Shown here piece after piece: positions 1 through 6,688 of a stretch of DNA of 9,821 bases. The DNA is from Acidobacteriota bacterium (GTDB taxonomy: Bacteria; Acidobacteriota; Vicinamibacteria; Vicinamibacterales; JAFNAJ01): assembly GCA_017860085.1 (NCBI GenBank), contig JAFNAJ010000146.1, positions 1-9,821 of the forward strand, read 5' to 3'. Numbering within the stretch: the stretch's first letter is position 1; each line of letters starts with the position of its first letter. Made by a program: the position numbers and the translations under genes. The notes beneath the pieces are model-generated. The model searched no databases and had not been told where the DNA came from. It saw only the letters and a program-made list of their open reading frames with translations.

Positions 1-1274
1 CCCGTGAGGGCCGCGGCTCGCGCCGTGTACATGCGCACCTGCCACGCGGGGTCGGCGGCCAGTTGCGGCACGGCGTCGACTGCGCGCGCGGGCGCGAGGG
101 TGGCGAGCGAGATCAGCGCGTGGGCCGGGCGGTGCCATCGGGGCCGACCCGCCTCCCTGCCCCCGGCCTCCGAACCTGAGGCCGTGCGCGTTCGCTGATC
201 GACCTCGGCGGCAACTGTGGCGATCGCGCGGTCATTGCCCTTGCAGCTCGAGGTCAGGTCGGTCGCGAGCAGCGCGACGTGCGTGTCCTCGTCTTGCACC
301 AGATCGAGGAGCGCCTCGCAGTGCGCGCCGATGGTTGCATCGCCGCGTCGGCCGAGTTGGCTGAGCACCGCGTAGCGGACCGGTCCCGAGCTGTCGTGAA
401 GCGCGCGCCTCAGCGCGTCCTGCCGCAGCGGGTCCTCGCGACCCACGGCGATTGCCGCCAGTCGGCGAACCTGAGCATCTGGATCCCCCAGGGCGGCGTC
501 GACCGCGGCGAGGGTCGTGGCCCGCCCTGTGAGCAGCACCTGGAGGGCCAGCCGCCGGGCAAGCGCCCACTGCGCTTCGGCTGTGGCGTCCCTGGCGTGC
601 TCGGCCTGGTCGTGAATGACCCTCGTCGCCAGCTCAACCACCGCTGCGGATGGGGGCGCCAGTTTGGCGTGCCGTCGCTCCAGCGCTTCAAGCCCCGTGA
701 GAACACCGGTCACCAATTCGGCGGGCGGAGTCCTGAGATCCGGCCCCCCGACGTTGCCCGATGGCATTGGCCCGAGGAGGCTCAGGAGCATGTCCTCTGC
801 CAGCCGCAAGTCGGTCTCACTGTCATAGGTCATACGACCAATTGCAGTAGCGATCCGCCCTCGGCTGGCTTGATTGCTTTCGGCCCTCGCCAGCCCACCC
901 AGGATGCCAGTCAGCGCCATATTTGGTTGTTTGACATAGCACTGAGCGACTGACGAGGCCGCTACGGACCGAATCGTGGAGTCAGTCGAGACGAGCAGTG
1001 GGATGGCATCGGTGCATCCAGCGGGACTCTCGGTCCGCCCAGCGGCACGCAATGCCAAGCTGGCGACTAATCGGTCATTGGACCAAATAAGGCTTCGAAG
1101 TTCCTCCCGGAGCGCACGAGTCTCGACGCGGGCATCCTCGACGGCGAGTATCCGGCGCCATGCCTCCAATTGTCCGGGGCTCGGCGTCGGTCCGCCTTGG
1201 GTCTGGGCTGACAGCGGCGCGGCGCCCATCGCCAGCAGGATCGTCGCGACGGCCAGGAGGGCCGGTCTCGTCAT
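1..1274 (-). CDS. Secreted HEAT-repeat protein, 3' end beyond the window (possible N-terminal half of a HEAT/cyclophilin-type peptidyl-prolyl isomerase)
   Basis: Read from the ATG at 1274, the minus strand stays open to the window edge, giving 424 codons without a stop. Residues 1-24 form a signal peptide: basic MTRP, a hydrophobic core, and an LSA-Q cleavage site, so the protein is exported. The rest is alpha-helical HEAT-like repeats, clearest near residues 100-115 (TIRSVAASSVAQC), 255-310 (DPDAQVRRLAAIAVGR, then SGPVRYAVLSQLGRRG) and 405-424 (AWQVRMYTARAAAL). A segment following the signal peptide (RRILAVEDARVETRAL) resembles the start of acidobacterial proteins that carry HEAT repeats before a C-terminal cyclophilin domain. 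No catalytic domain is visible here, so that identity is inference. The gene lies 28 bases downstream of the beta-CASP hydrolase on the same strand and may share its transcript. Codons 45-170 use far more A/T-ending codons than the neighbouring genes. I am sure of the gene and start, less sure of the function. Confidence 0.85.
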   Translation of the reverse strand, partial: MTRPALLAVATILLAMGAAPLSAQTQGGPTPSPGQLEAWRRILAVEDARVETRALREELRSLIWSNDRLVASLALRAAGRTESPAGCTDAIPLLVSTDSTIRSVAASSVAQCYVKQPNMALTGILGGLARAESNQASRGRIATAIGRMTYDSETDLRLAEDMLLSLLGPMPSGNVGGPDLRTPPAELVTGVLTGLEALERRHAKLAPPSAAVVELATRVIHDQAEHARDATAEAQWALARRLALQVLLTGRATTLAAVDAALGDPDAQVRRLAAIAVGREDPLRQDALRRALHDSSGPVRYAVLSQLGRRGDATIGAHCEALLDLVQDEDTHVALLATDLTSSCKGNDRAIATVAAEVDQRTRTASGSEAGGREAGRPRWHRPAHALISLATLAPARAVDAVPQLAADPAWQVRMYTARAAALT

Positions 1275-1302
1275 GCGGTCCACGCGCGCCCCTCGCCTGA
1301 GC

Positions 1303-2685
1303 CTAGAGGTTCACGGTCTCGCGATACTCCGGCTTCCGCACGCGCCAGCCCAGTGAGGTGGCAATCGCCGACTCGAGGGCGGCCATGGGCTCGGGTTCGC
1401 CGTGCACGAGGTAGGTCACGCGCGGTGGGCGCTCGAAGTGGCCGAGCCAGCGCAGCAGCTCGCGCCGATCGGCGTGCGCCGACATTGCATCGATCTTCGC
1501 GATCTCGGCTCGCACCGGCACCAGCTCCCCGTGGATTTTCACCTCGTCGGCGCCATCGACCAGGGCGCGACCGCGCGTGCCCGCGGCCTGGTAGCCGACG
1601 AAGAGCACCGTGTGCTTCGGGTCGGGCAGCGCGGCCTTCAGGTGGTGCAGCACGCGGCCCCCCGTCGCCATCCCGCTCGAGGAGATGACGATCGAAGGCG
1701 TCTTCGAGGCGGTGACCTCCTTGGACTGCTTGGGCGAGTTGACCGTTTGGAAGCGCTTTGTGGCGAACACCGAGACGTCACGCCGCCCCGGCTTCATGTC
1801 GGGATCGAGCTCCTGGTAGCGCGCGCCGTAGTAGTTGAGCGCCTCGATGGCCATGGGGCTGTCGAGAAAGACGGGGAGGACCGGGATGCGCCGCTCCTCT
1901 TCGAGGTGCTTGATCCAGTAGAGCACCTCCTCGACGCGCCCGATGGCAAACGACGGGATGATCACCTTGCCGCCCCGCGCGGCTGTTGCGGAGATGATCC
2001 GCGCGAGTCGCGTCGCGTGGTCGTCGGCCTCGTGCTCGCGGTCGCCGTAGGTCGACTCGACCAGCAGGACGTCGGCCGACGGCATGGGCGTCGGATCCGG
2101 CAGCACAGGACGGTTGTAGCGGCCAAGGTCGCCGCCAAAGAGAATCGAGGTGCCGCCGTTCCCGTCGAGGCGCACCCGGGCAAACGCCGAACCCAGCAAG
2201 TGCCCGGCCGGCACGAACGTCACCTCGAACCCCTTGGTCACGGGCATCGGGCGATCGAAGCCCACAGGCTGCAGCTGCATGAGCGCCTGGTTTGCATCAT
2301 CCTCGGTGAAGAGCGGCAGCGCTGGCGTGTGCCTCGTGTAGCCGTGCTTGTTGGCCTGACGCGCGTCCTCTTCCTGCAGCCGTCCCGAGTCGGGCAGCAC
2401 GATGCGGCACAGGTCGGCTGTGCCCGGCGTGCAGAACACGCGGCCTGCGAATCCCTGCGCGACGAGGCGTGGCAGGTAGCCCACGTGGTCCACGTGCGCG
2501 TGGGTGAGGACGACAGCGTCGATGGTGGCGACGTCGATGGGCAGCGAATCCCAGTTGCGGAGGCGCAGTTCCTTCAGTCCTTGGAACAGTCCGCAATCGA
2601 CGAGCACCCGATGTCCGTCGGCCTCGAGGAGGTACTTCGAGCCGGTTACCGTCTGGGCGGCACCAAGAAAAGTCAGCGTGGCCAC
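1303..2685 (-). CDS. Beta-CASP metallo-beta-lactamase-fold hydrolase (RNA-processing exonuclease/CPSF-like family)
   Basis: This 460-residue protein has the full architecture of bacterial metallo-beta-lactamase RNA hydrolases. The first zinc motif HAHVDH is at residues 62-67. A further ligand His162 lies in GHLLGS, and Asp186 in GGDLG. VESTYGDR near 210 begins the beta-CASP part. A conserved SSSGMATGGR follows, then SAHAD with His404, and a final HGEP with His428 in the RMMBL region. Length matches single-domain family members. The family cleaves RNA phosphodiester bonds with two zinc ions in the cytoplasm. The exact substrate here is unknown, and related sequences are often annotated only as MBL-fold hydrolase. 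The start is a GTG. It is supported because the protein begins directly with the conserved LTFLGAAQTVTGS strand, leaving no room for a later start. No Shine-Dalgarno precedes it. It is divergent from the Uma2 gene and upstream of the HEAT-repeat gene. Confidence 0.95.
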   Translation of the reverse strand: MATLTFLGAAQTVTGSKYLLEADGHRVLVDCGLFQGLKELRLRNWDSLPIDVATIDAVVLTHAHVDHVGYLPRLVAQGFAGRVFCTPGTADLCRIVLPDSGRLQEEDARQANKHGYTRHTPALPLFTEDDANQALMQLQPVGFDRPMPVTKGFEVTFVPAGHLLGSAFARVRLDGNGGTSILFGGDLGRYNRPVLPDPTPMPSADVLLVESTYGDREHEADDHATRLARIISATAARGGKVIIPSFAIGRVEEVLYWIKHLEEERRIPVLPVFLDSPMAIEALNYYGARYQELDPDMKPGRRDVSVFATKRFQTVNSPKQSKEVTASKTPSIVISSSGMATGGRVLHHLKAALPDPKHTVLFVGYQAAGTRGRALVDGADEVKIHGELVPVRAEIAKIDAMSAHADRRELLRWLGHFERPPRVTYLVHGEPEPMAALESAIATSLGWRVRKPEYRETVNL

Positions 2686-2693
2686 GCGGCGAC

Positions 2694-2699
2694 TGTATC
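2694..2699 (-). promoter_or_regulatory. Candidate -10 element for a leaderless beta-CASP hydrolase transcript
   Basis: On the minus strand GATACA lies 8 bases before the GTG start at 2685. A start site about 7 bases past this hexamer would fall on or next to the GTG. This fits the absence of any Shine-Dalgarno sequence. There is no convincing -35 box, so this is a weak, position-based call. Confidence 0.22.
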
Positions 2700-2754
2700 A
2701 AAAGTAGGGGCTCGGGGCCTGACACCAGGCGGCCGGCGTCGGACTCGGCACCGC

Positions 2755-2769
2755 CCGCGCCGGGCGCGG
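2755..2769. repeat. 15-base GC palindrome in the divergent intergenic region
   Basis: CCGCGCC, one G, then GGCGCGG form a perfect inverted repeat with a one-base centre. It lies in the 112-base gap between the divergent beta-CASP and Uma2 genes, 28 bases before the Uma2 ATG. It could be an operator, but in DNA of this composition such a palindrome can also arise by chance. Confidence 0.35.
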
Positions 2770-2797
2770 CCCCGCGCTTGCAGGCGCGGATGCTACC

Positions 2798-3373
2798 ATG
2801 GCGCTCATGCAGACGGTGCGGCCACGGGTCAGCTACAGCGACCTCGCCAGCATGCCGGAGGACGGGCGTCGTTACGAGATCTACGACGGCGAGGTCTTCG
2901 TGGTCCCAGCGCCCATCCCCTTTCATCAGGTCGTCGTCCTCAACCTCGAGGACCGGCTGCGCGAGTGGACGCGCCAGCACGGCGGCATCGTCCTCGTCTC
3001 GCCCATCGACATTGTCATTTCCGAGTACGACGTGGTGCAGCCGGATCTCGTTTTCTTCGCACCGGCGCGCGCGCACCTCGTCAAGCTCGACGCGCCCATT
3101 CGGGCGATCCCCGACCTGGTGGTCGAGGTCCTTTCGCCGTCGACTGCCTCAACGGACCGCGGGAAGAAGCTCCAGCTCTTCGCGCGTTCCGGGCTGCCGG
3201 AGTACTGGCTGGTCGATCCCGCGCTGCGCAGCGTCGAGATCAATGTGCTGCGGAGCGGTGTCTTCGCACTGGCTGGCCGACACGCGACTGGCGAGCGCAT
3301 CACATCCAGTGCCGCCCCAGGCTTCACCTGTCTCGTCGACGCGCTCTTCGAGACGCCGCTGATCGCCGGGTAG
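2798..3373 (+). CDS. Uma2 family protein (DUF820, PD-(D/E)XK nuclease fold)
   Basis: A 191-residue protein with the Uma2/DUF820 pattern: YEIYDGE at 26-32, VVQPDLVFF at 79-87 with putative catalytic Asp83, PDLVVEVLSPS at 105-115 with Glu110, then DRGKKLQLFARSGLPEYWLVD at 120-140 with Lys124. These are the residues expected of a PD-(D/E)XK nuclease site, so the site looks intact. The family is widespread and often multicopy in cyanobacteria and some other phyla, and its physiological substrate is not established. The first ATG (2798) is chosen. An in-frame ATG at 2807 giving MQTVRPR is equally plausible, and neither has a good Shine-Dalgarno. The gene stands alone on the plus strand, divergent from the beta-CASP gene, with no adjacent toxin-antitoxin partner or mobile element. 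The family call is secure; the function is unknown. Confidence 0.92.
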   Translation: MALMQTVRPRVSYSDLASMPEDGRRYEIYDGEVFVVPAPIPFHQVVVLNLEDRLREWTRQHGGIVLVSPIDIVISEYDVVQPDLVFFAPARAHLVKLDAPIRAIPDLVVEVLSPSTASTDRGKKLQLFARSGLPEYWLVDPALRSVEINVLRSGVFALAGRHATGERITSSAAPGFTCLVDALFETPLIAG

Positions 3374-3416
3374 CTGGCGGGGTGTGCCGCCGGCCCTTCG
3401 TCGACACCTCGCTGGG

Positions 3417-3438
3417 CCTGCGCACGTGACCGCGCAGG
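3417..3438 (+). terminator. Hairpin after Uma2, possible terminator
   Basis: CCTGCGC and GCGCAGG form a perfect 7-base stem with an 8-base loop, extendable by one G-T pair, 43 bases after the Uma2 stop. There is no T-tract, so intrinsic termination is uncertain. Lying before the peptidase promoter candidate, it could separate the two transcripts. Confidence 0.3.
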
Positions 3439-3470
3439 TGCGGCGGCCCGCCCGGTCGCCGAGCCCAATC

Positions 3471-3479
3471 TGCTAAGCT
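3471..3479 (+). promoter_or_regulatory. Candidate extended -10 for the peptidase operon
   Basis: TGCTAAGCT is an extended -10-like string (TG, one base, then TAAGCT) 27 bases before the peptidase ATG. It would give a leader of about 20 bases containing the AAGGAG ribosome binding site. No recognisable -35 box lies at the usual distance, so confidence is low. Confidence 0.25.
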
Positions 3480-3492
3480 GAGGGCCGCCGGC

Positions 3493-3498
3493 AAGGAG
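3493..3498 (+). promoter_or_regulatory. Shine-Dalgarno of the peptidase gene
   Basis: AAGGAG lies 8 bases before the ATG at 3507 and fixes this start, which also begins a proper signal peptide. Confidence 0.75.
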
Positions 3499-3506
3499 CC
3501 GTCCTC

Positions 3507-5837
3507 ATGCGTCTTTCGCCCGATTCCCGAAGACACTCTCGCCCCCTTTTCCTCGCACTCGCCGCGCTGTTGACCGCCGTCGTCTCGGCCGACGCGCAGC
3601 AGAAGCTGCTCACGCTCGACGACCTCTACGACCCGGCGAAGAAGGTCGACTTCGGCGGCGCGCAGCCGACGGGCCTGGTGTGGCTCGACGACCAGACCTA
3701 CGTGTGGCCGAAATCGTCGGGGACGGGCCGTGACCGCACGGTCGAGTGGCTGAAGGTGAACGCCGCGACGGGCACGACGAGCCCGTTCTTCGACCAGGCC
3801 AAGATGGCGGCCGCGCTGGCGACGGTGGCAGGCATCTCCGAGGCGGACGCCAAGTCGCTGGCGCGGCGCACGAGCTACACGTGGAACCCGTCGCGCTCGG
3901 CCATCCTGCTCTCCATCGGTGACGACCTCTATCACTACGAGACGGGCGCGGCTCGCGTGACACGCCTCACGAGCGATCCGGGGGAGGAGCGCGATGCGGC
4001 CTACAGCCCCGACGGCAGGCTCGTGGCCTTCACGCGCGATGCCAACCTCTATGTGGTCGAGGTCGGCAGCGGGCGCGAACGCCAGCTCACGGTGGACGGC
4101 TCGCCCCAGCGCCTCAACGGCCGCCTCGACTGGGTCTACCAGGAGGAGCTGTTCGGCCGCGGCACCTACCGGGCCTTCTGGTGGAGCCCCGACTCGTCGC
4201 ACCTCGCCTTCCTCCAGCTCGACGAGCAGCCGGTGCCCGAGTTCACGCTGGTCGATCACATCCCCGCGCGTCAGGATGTCGAGGTCTTCGACTACCCCAA
4301 GGCCGGCGATCCCAACCCAACCGTGCGCCTCGGCATCGTGAGCGCGGGTGGCCGCGTGACGCGTCGAGACGCCTTCGAGGTGAACGAGGCAAACCTCGCG
4401 TCGGCCGAACCCGCCGGCGTCACATGGGCCGACACCCGCAAGTACTCGGCCGCCGAACACCTGATCGTCAACGTCAGCTGGACGCCCGACAGCCGGCAGG
4501 TGACCTTCCAGGTGCAGGACCGCGAGCAGATCTGGCTCGATTTCAACAGCGCCGACCGCTCGACCGGCGCGGTGAAGACGCTCTTCCGCGAGACGACCAG
4601 GGCGTGGGTCGACCGCCAGGACGACAACCCGATCTGGCTGAAGGATGGGTCGTTCTTGTGGCTGAGCGAGCGCACGGGTTGGCAGCACCTCTACCACTAC
4701 AAGGCCGACGGCTCGCTCGTGAAGCAGGTGACCGACGGCCAGTGGGAACTGCGTTCGGTTTATGGTGTGGACGAGGCCTCGGGCACCATCTACTTTGGAG
4801 GCACCGAGCGCAGCCACATCGGGAACGACATCTACCGCGTGAAGCTCGACGGCTCGGGGCTGAAGCGGCTCTCCGGGCCGGACGGATCGCACGGCGCCAA
4901 CTTCAGCCCGTCGTTCACGCACTACATCGGCACGTGGAGCGACATCACGACGCCGCCCCAGACGCGGCTGCACAAGGCGGACGGCTCCGAGGTGCGACTG
5001 ATCGAGCGCAACGAGATCGCCGTGCTGGCCGACTACCGCCTGTCGAAGCCCGAGTTCCTCCAGGTGAGAACGCGCGACGGCTTCGTGATGGAAGCCGTCA
5101 TGATCAAACCGCCCAATTTCGACCCTTCGCGCAGGTACCCGGTGTACCAGCAGACCTACGCGGGTCCGCACGCGCCGCAGGTACGCAACGGCTGGGGCGG
5201 CACGAGTTACCTCTACCACCAGTTCCTCGCCCAGCAAGGCCTCATCGTCTGGATCTGTGACAACCGCTCGGCCAGCGGGAAGGGTGCCGAGTCGACGTGG
5301 GCGGCCTACCAGCGCCTCGGCGAGACCGAGTTGGCTGACATCGAGGACGGGCTGGCCTGGCTGAAACAGCAACCCTGGGTCGACGGCGCGCGCATTGGGA
5401 TCAATGGCTGGAGCTATGGCGGGTTCATGACGAGCTACGCGCTCACGCACAGCAAGAGCTTCGCGATGGGCATCGCCGGCGGCTCGGTGACCGACTGGCA
5501 CCTGTACGATTCGATCTACACCGAGCGAGTCATGCGCATGCCGCAGAACAACCCCGACGGGTACGCGCGCACGTCGGTCGTCAACGCCGCGAAGAACCTG
5601 AGCGGCCGGCTGCTGCTCATCCACGGCGTGATGGACGACAACGTGCACGTGCAGAACACCGTGAAACTCGCCTACGAGCTCCAGCGCGCCGGCAAGCCGT
5701 TCGAGTTGATGCTCTACCCGAGGTCGCGGCACGGCGTCCGGGATCCGAACCTCGTGAAGCACATGCGTCAGACGATGGTGGATTTCATCTTCAGGACGTT
5801 GAAGCCGGAGGGCGCGTCGGTTCAGGCCGCGCAGTGA
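3507..5837 (+). CDS. Dipeptidyl peptidase IV-type S9B family prolyl oligopeptidase, exported
   Basis: A 776-residue serine peptidase of full family length. Residues 1-30 are a signal peptide (RRHSRPLF, hydrophobic stretch, ADA-Q cleavage), so it acts in the periplasm or outside. The N-terminal beta-propeller (about 60-490) contains the S9B hallmark DWVYQEELFGR, with Glu213-Glu214, which in DPP IV bind the substrate's free amino terminus. The C-terminal alpha/beta hydrolase domain carries the nucleophile Ser636 in GWSYGG, Asp710 in HGVMDDNVH and His742 in RSRHG, a complete catalytic triad. It should release N-terminal dipeptides, typically X-Pro or X-Ala, from peptides for nutrition. The start is set by the signal peptide and AAGGAG at 3493. 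The stop overlaps the GTG of the following MTHFR-like gene by 4 bases (GTGA), which suggests translational coupling. I see no truncation or missing key residue. Confidence 0.96.
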   Translation: MRLSPDSRRHSRPLFLALAALLTAVVSADAQQKLLTLDDLYDPAKKVDFGGAQPTGLVWLDDQTYVWPKSSGTGRDRTVEWLKVNAATGTTSPFFDQAKMAAALATVAGISEADAKSLARRTSYTWNPSRSAILLSIGDDLYHYETGAARVTRLTSDPGEERDAAYSPDGRLVAFTRDANLYVVEVGSGRERQLTVDGSPQRLNGRLDWVYQEELFGRGTYRAFWWSPDSSHLAFLQLDEQPVPEFTLVDHIPARQDVEVFDYPKAGDPNPTVRLGIVSAGGRVTRRDAFEVNEANLASAEPAGVTWADTRKYSAAEHLIVNVSWTPDSRQVTFQVQDREQIWLDFNSADRSTGAVKTLFRETTRAWVDRQDDNPIWLKDGSFLWLSERTGWQHLYHYKADGSLVKQVTDGQWELRSVYGVDEASGTIYFGGTERSHIGNDIYRVKLDGSGLKRLSGPDGSHGANFSPSFTHYIGTWSDITTPPQTRLHKADGSEVRLIERNEIAVLADYRLSKPEFLQVRTRDGFVMEAVMIKPPNFDPSRRYPVYQQTYAGPHAPQVRNGWGGTSYLYHQFLAQQGLIVWICDNRSASGKGAESTWAAYQRLGETELADIEDGLAWLKQQPWVDGARIGINGWSYGGFMTSYALTHSKSFAMGIAGGSVTDWHLYDSIYTERVMRMPQNNPDGYARTSVVNAAKNLSGRLLLIHGVMDDNVHVQNTVKLAYELQRAGKPFELMLYPRSRHGVRDPNLVKHMRQTMVDFIFRTLKPEGASVQAAQ

Positions 5838-6673
5838 ACCTCGTCGAAGCGCTCCGCACGCGGGAGTCGGTGGTGGCGGCCGAGCTCAGGCCGCCGCGAG
5901 CCGAACTGAGCGCCCACGCAGGGCTCGAGGCGTGGATCGACACGTATCACGCCGTGCGCAGCCTCGTGCGTCACGACGTGTTCGTGTTCGTGACCGACAG
6001 CGCGGTGGGGTCGCAGGAGGAAGACAACCTGCGTCACCTGGTCACGAACCTCGGCGACGCGGCGAGCCGGTCGCACGTCGTCCCGTTCCTCACGGCGAAG
6101 CACACGCTCGAGTACTGCCTCGGGTACGCCGACCGCGCATGGCAGCACGGCTTCCCGGCCCTGGTCGTGCTGGGCGGCGACAAGAGCGTCGGCCCGTCCC
6201 GCTGCGTGGAGCACGCCTGGCAGCTCAGGGCACGCATTCGCGAACGCCAGCCCGGCCTGCTGCTGGGCGGCTGGGCCAATCCCCACTCGGATGCGGCGCA
6301 GCAGGTGGAGTTCCTGCTCGACGCGCACAATCACGCCGAGTTCTACCTGACGCAGATCGTGTCGCACCATCAGTTGGGAGCCGTGGAGCGTTTCCTGGCC
6401 GAGGCCTCGCGCCGCAGCCTGGATGTGCCAGGCCTGTTCGGCGTCTTCTTCTACCGGAGCGCGAACCGGCGCACGCTGGCGGCGCTGGGCGAGTTTCTCC
6501 CGGTGCCGGCCGACGGGCTGGCGCAGGAATTCGGGGATGGTGACGATGCGGTGACGGTGTGCGCGCGGACGATCAGGCGACTGAGGGAGGCCGGCGCGCG
6601 GCACTTCTACATCAGCAACCTGCCGCTCGTGCGCACGCAGGCCACGCTCCAGGCGATTCTCTTCAAGACCTGA
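5834..6673 (+). CDS. Methylenetetrahydrofolate reductase-like (MetF-fold) protein, diverged
   Basis: This 279-residue protein matches the TIM-barrel fold of MetF along its whole length. AAELRPP near the start has Glu17, in the place of the catalytic Glu of MetF. Other matches are LGGDKS with Asp116, an ITQ-like LTQIV with Gln174, and HFYISNL near the C-terminus where MetF has HFYTLNR. The MetF segment GYPEVHP is replaced by GGWANPH (145-151), and the QFFFD segment by QIVSH. It is therefore a family member with altered cofactor/substrate-site residues rather than a certain MetF. If active it would be a cytoplasmic flavin-dependent pterin/folate enzyme. The GTG start lies inside the peptidase stop region (GTGA overlap) with no clear Shine-Dalgarno, so translation probably depends on coupling. 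The last codons and stop sit in a string resembling a dispersed repeat (6662-6677). The next gene converges 15 bases away. Confidence 0.85.
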   Translation: MNLVEALRTRESVVAAELRPPRAELSAHAGLEAWIDTYHAVRSLVRHDVFVFVTDSAVGSQEEDNLRHLVTNLGDAASRSHVVPFLTAKHTLEYCLGYADRAWQHGFPALVVLGGDKSVGPSRCVEHAWQLRARIRERQPGLLLGGWANPHSDAAQQVEFLLDAHNHAEFYLTQIVSHHQLGAVERFLAEASRRSLDVPGLFGVFFYRSANRRTLAALGEFLPVPADGLAQEFGDGDDAVTVCARTIRRLREAGARHFYISNLPLVRTQATLQAILFKT

Positions 6674-6677
6674 CCCC
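6662..6677. repeat. Possible dispersed-repeat fragment forming the 3' end of the MTHFR-like gene
   Basis: TTCAAGACCTGACCCC supplies the final Phe-Lys-Thr codons and the TGA stop. From memory, strings of this form recur around gene ends and near REP-type elements in many GC-rich genomes. A related string, GGCCTGACACC, lies at 2716-2726 in this window. With only one full copy visible the repeat status is unproven. Confidence 0.3.
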
Positions 6678-6688
6678 AATCGGGCCCG

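Noticed and set aside
279..953. 224-codon open frame on the plus strand at the left end
   Set aside because: It mirrors the HEAT-repeat gene, whose minus-strand frame is open for 424 codons with a signal peptide and repeats.
1402..3429. 675-codon open frame on the plus strand
   Set aside because: It runs antisense through the beta-CASP gene and then out of frame through Uma2, and its product has no recognisable domain.
3324..5762. 812-codon open frame on the minus strand opposite the peptidase
   Set aside because: It is antisense to a gene with a signal peptide and intact catalytic triad; the translation is rich in Arg, Val, His and Leu without motifs, a usual mirror effect in high-GC DNA.
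5822..6679. 285-codon open frame on the minus strand
   Set aside because: Exactly antisense to the MTHFR-like gene, with no family features.
6674..6688. Bidirectional terminator between the convergent genes
   Set aside because: The 15 bases hold only a CCC/GGG three-base stem and no T-tract, which is too weak to call.
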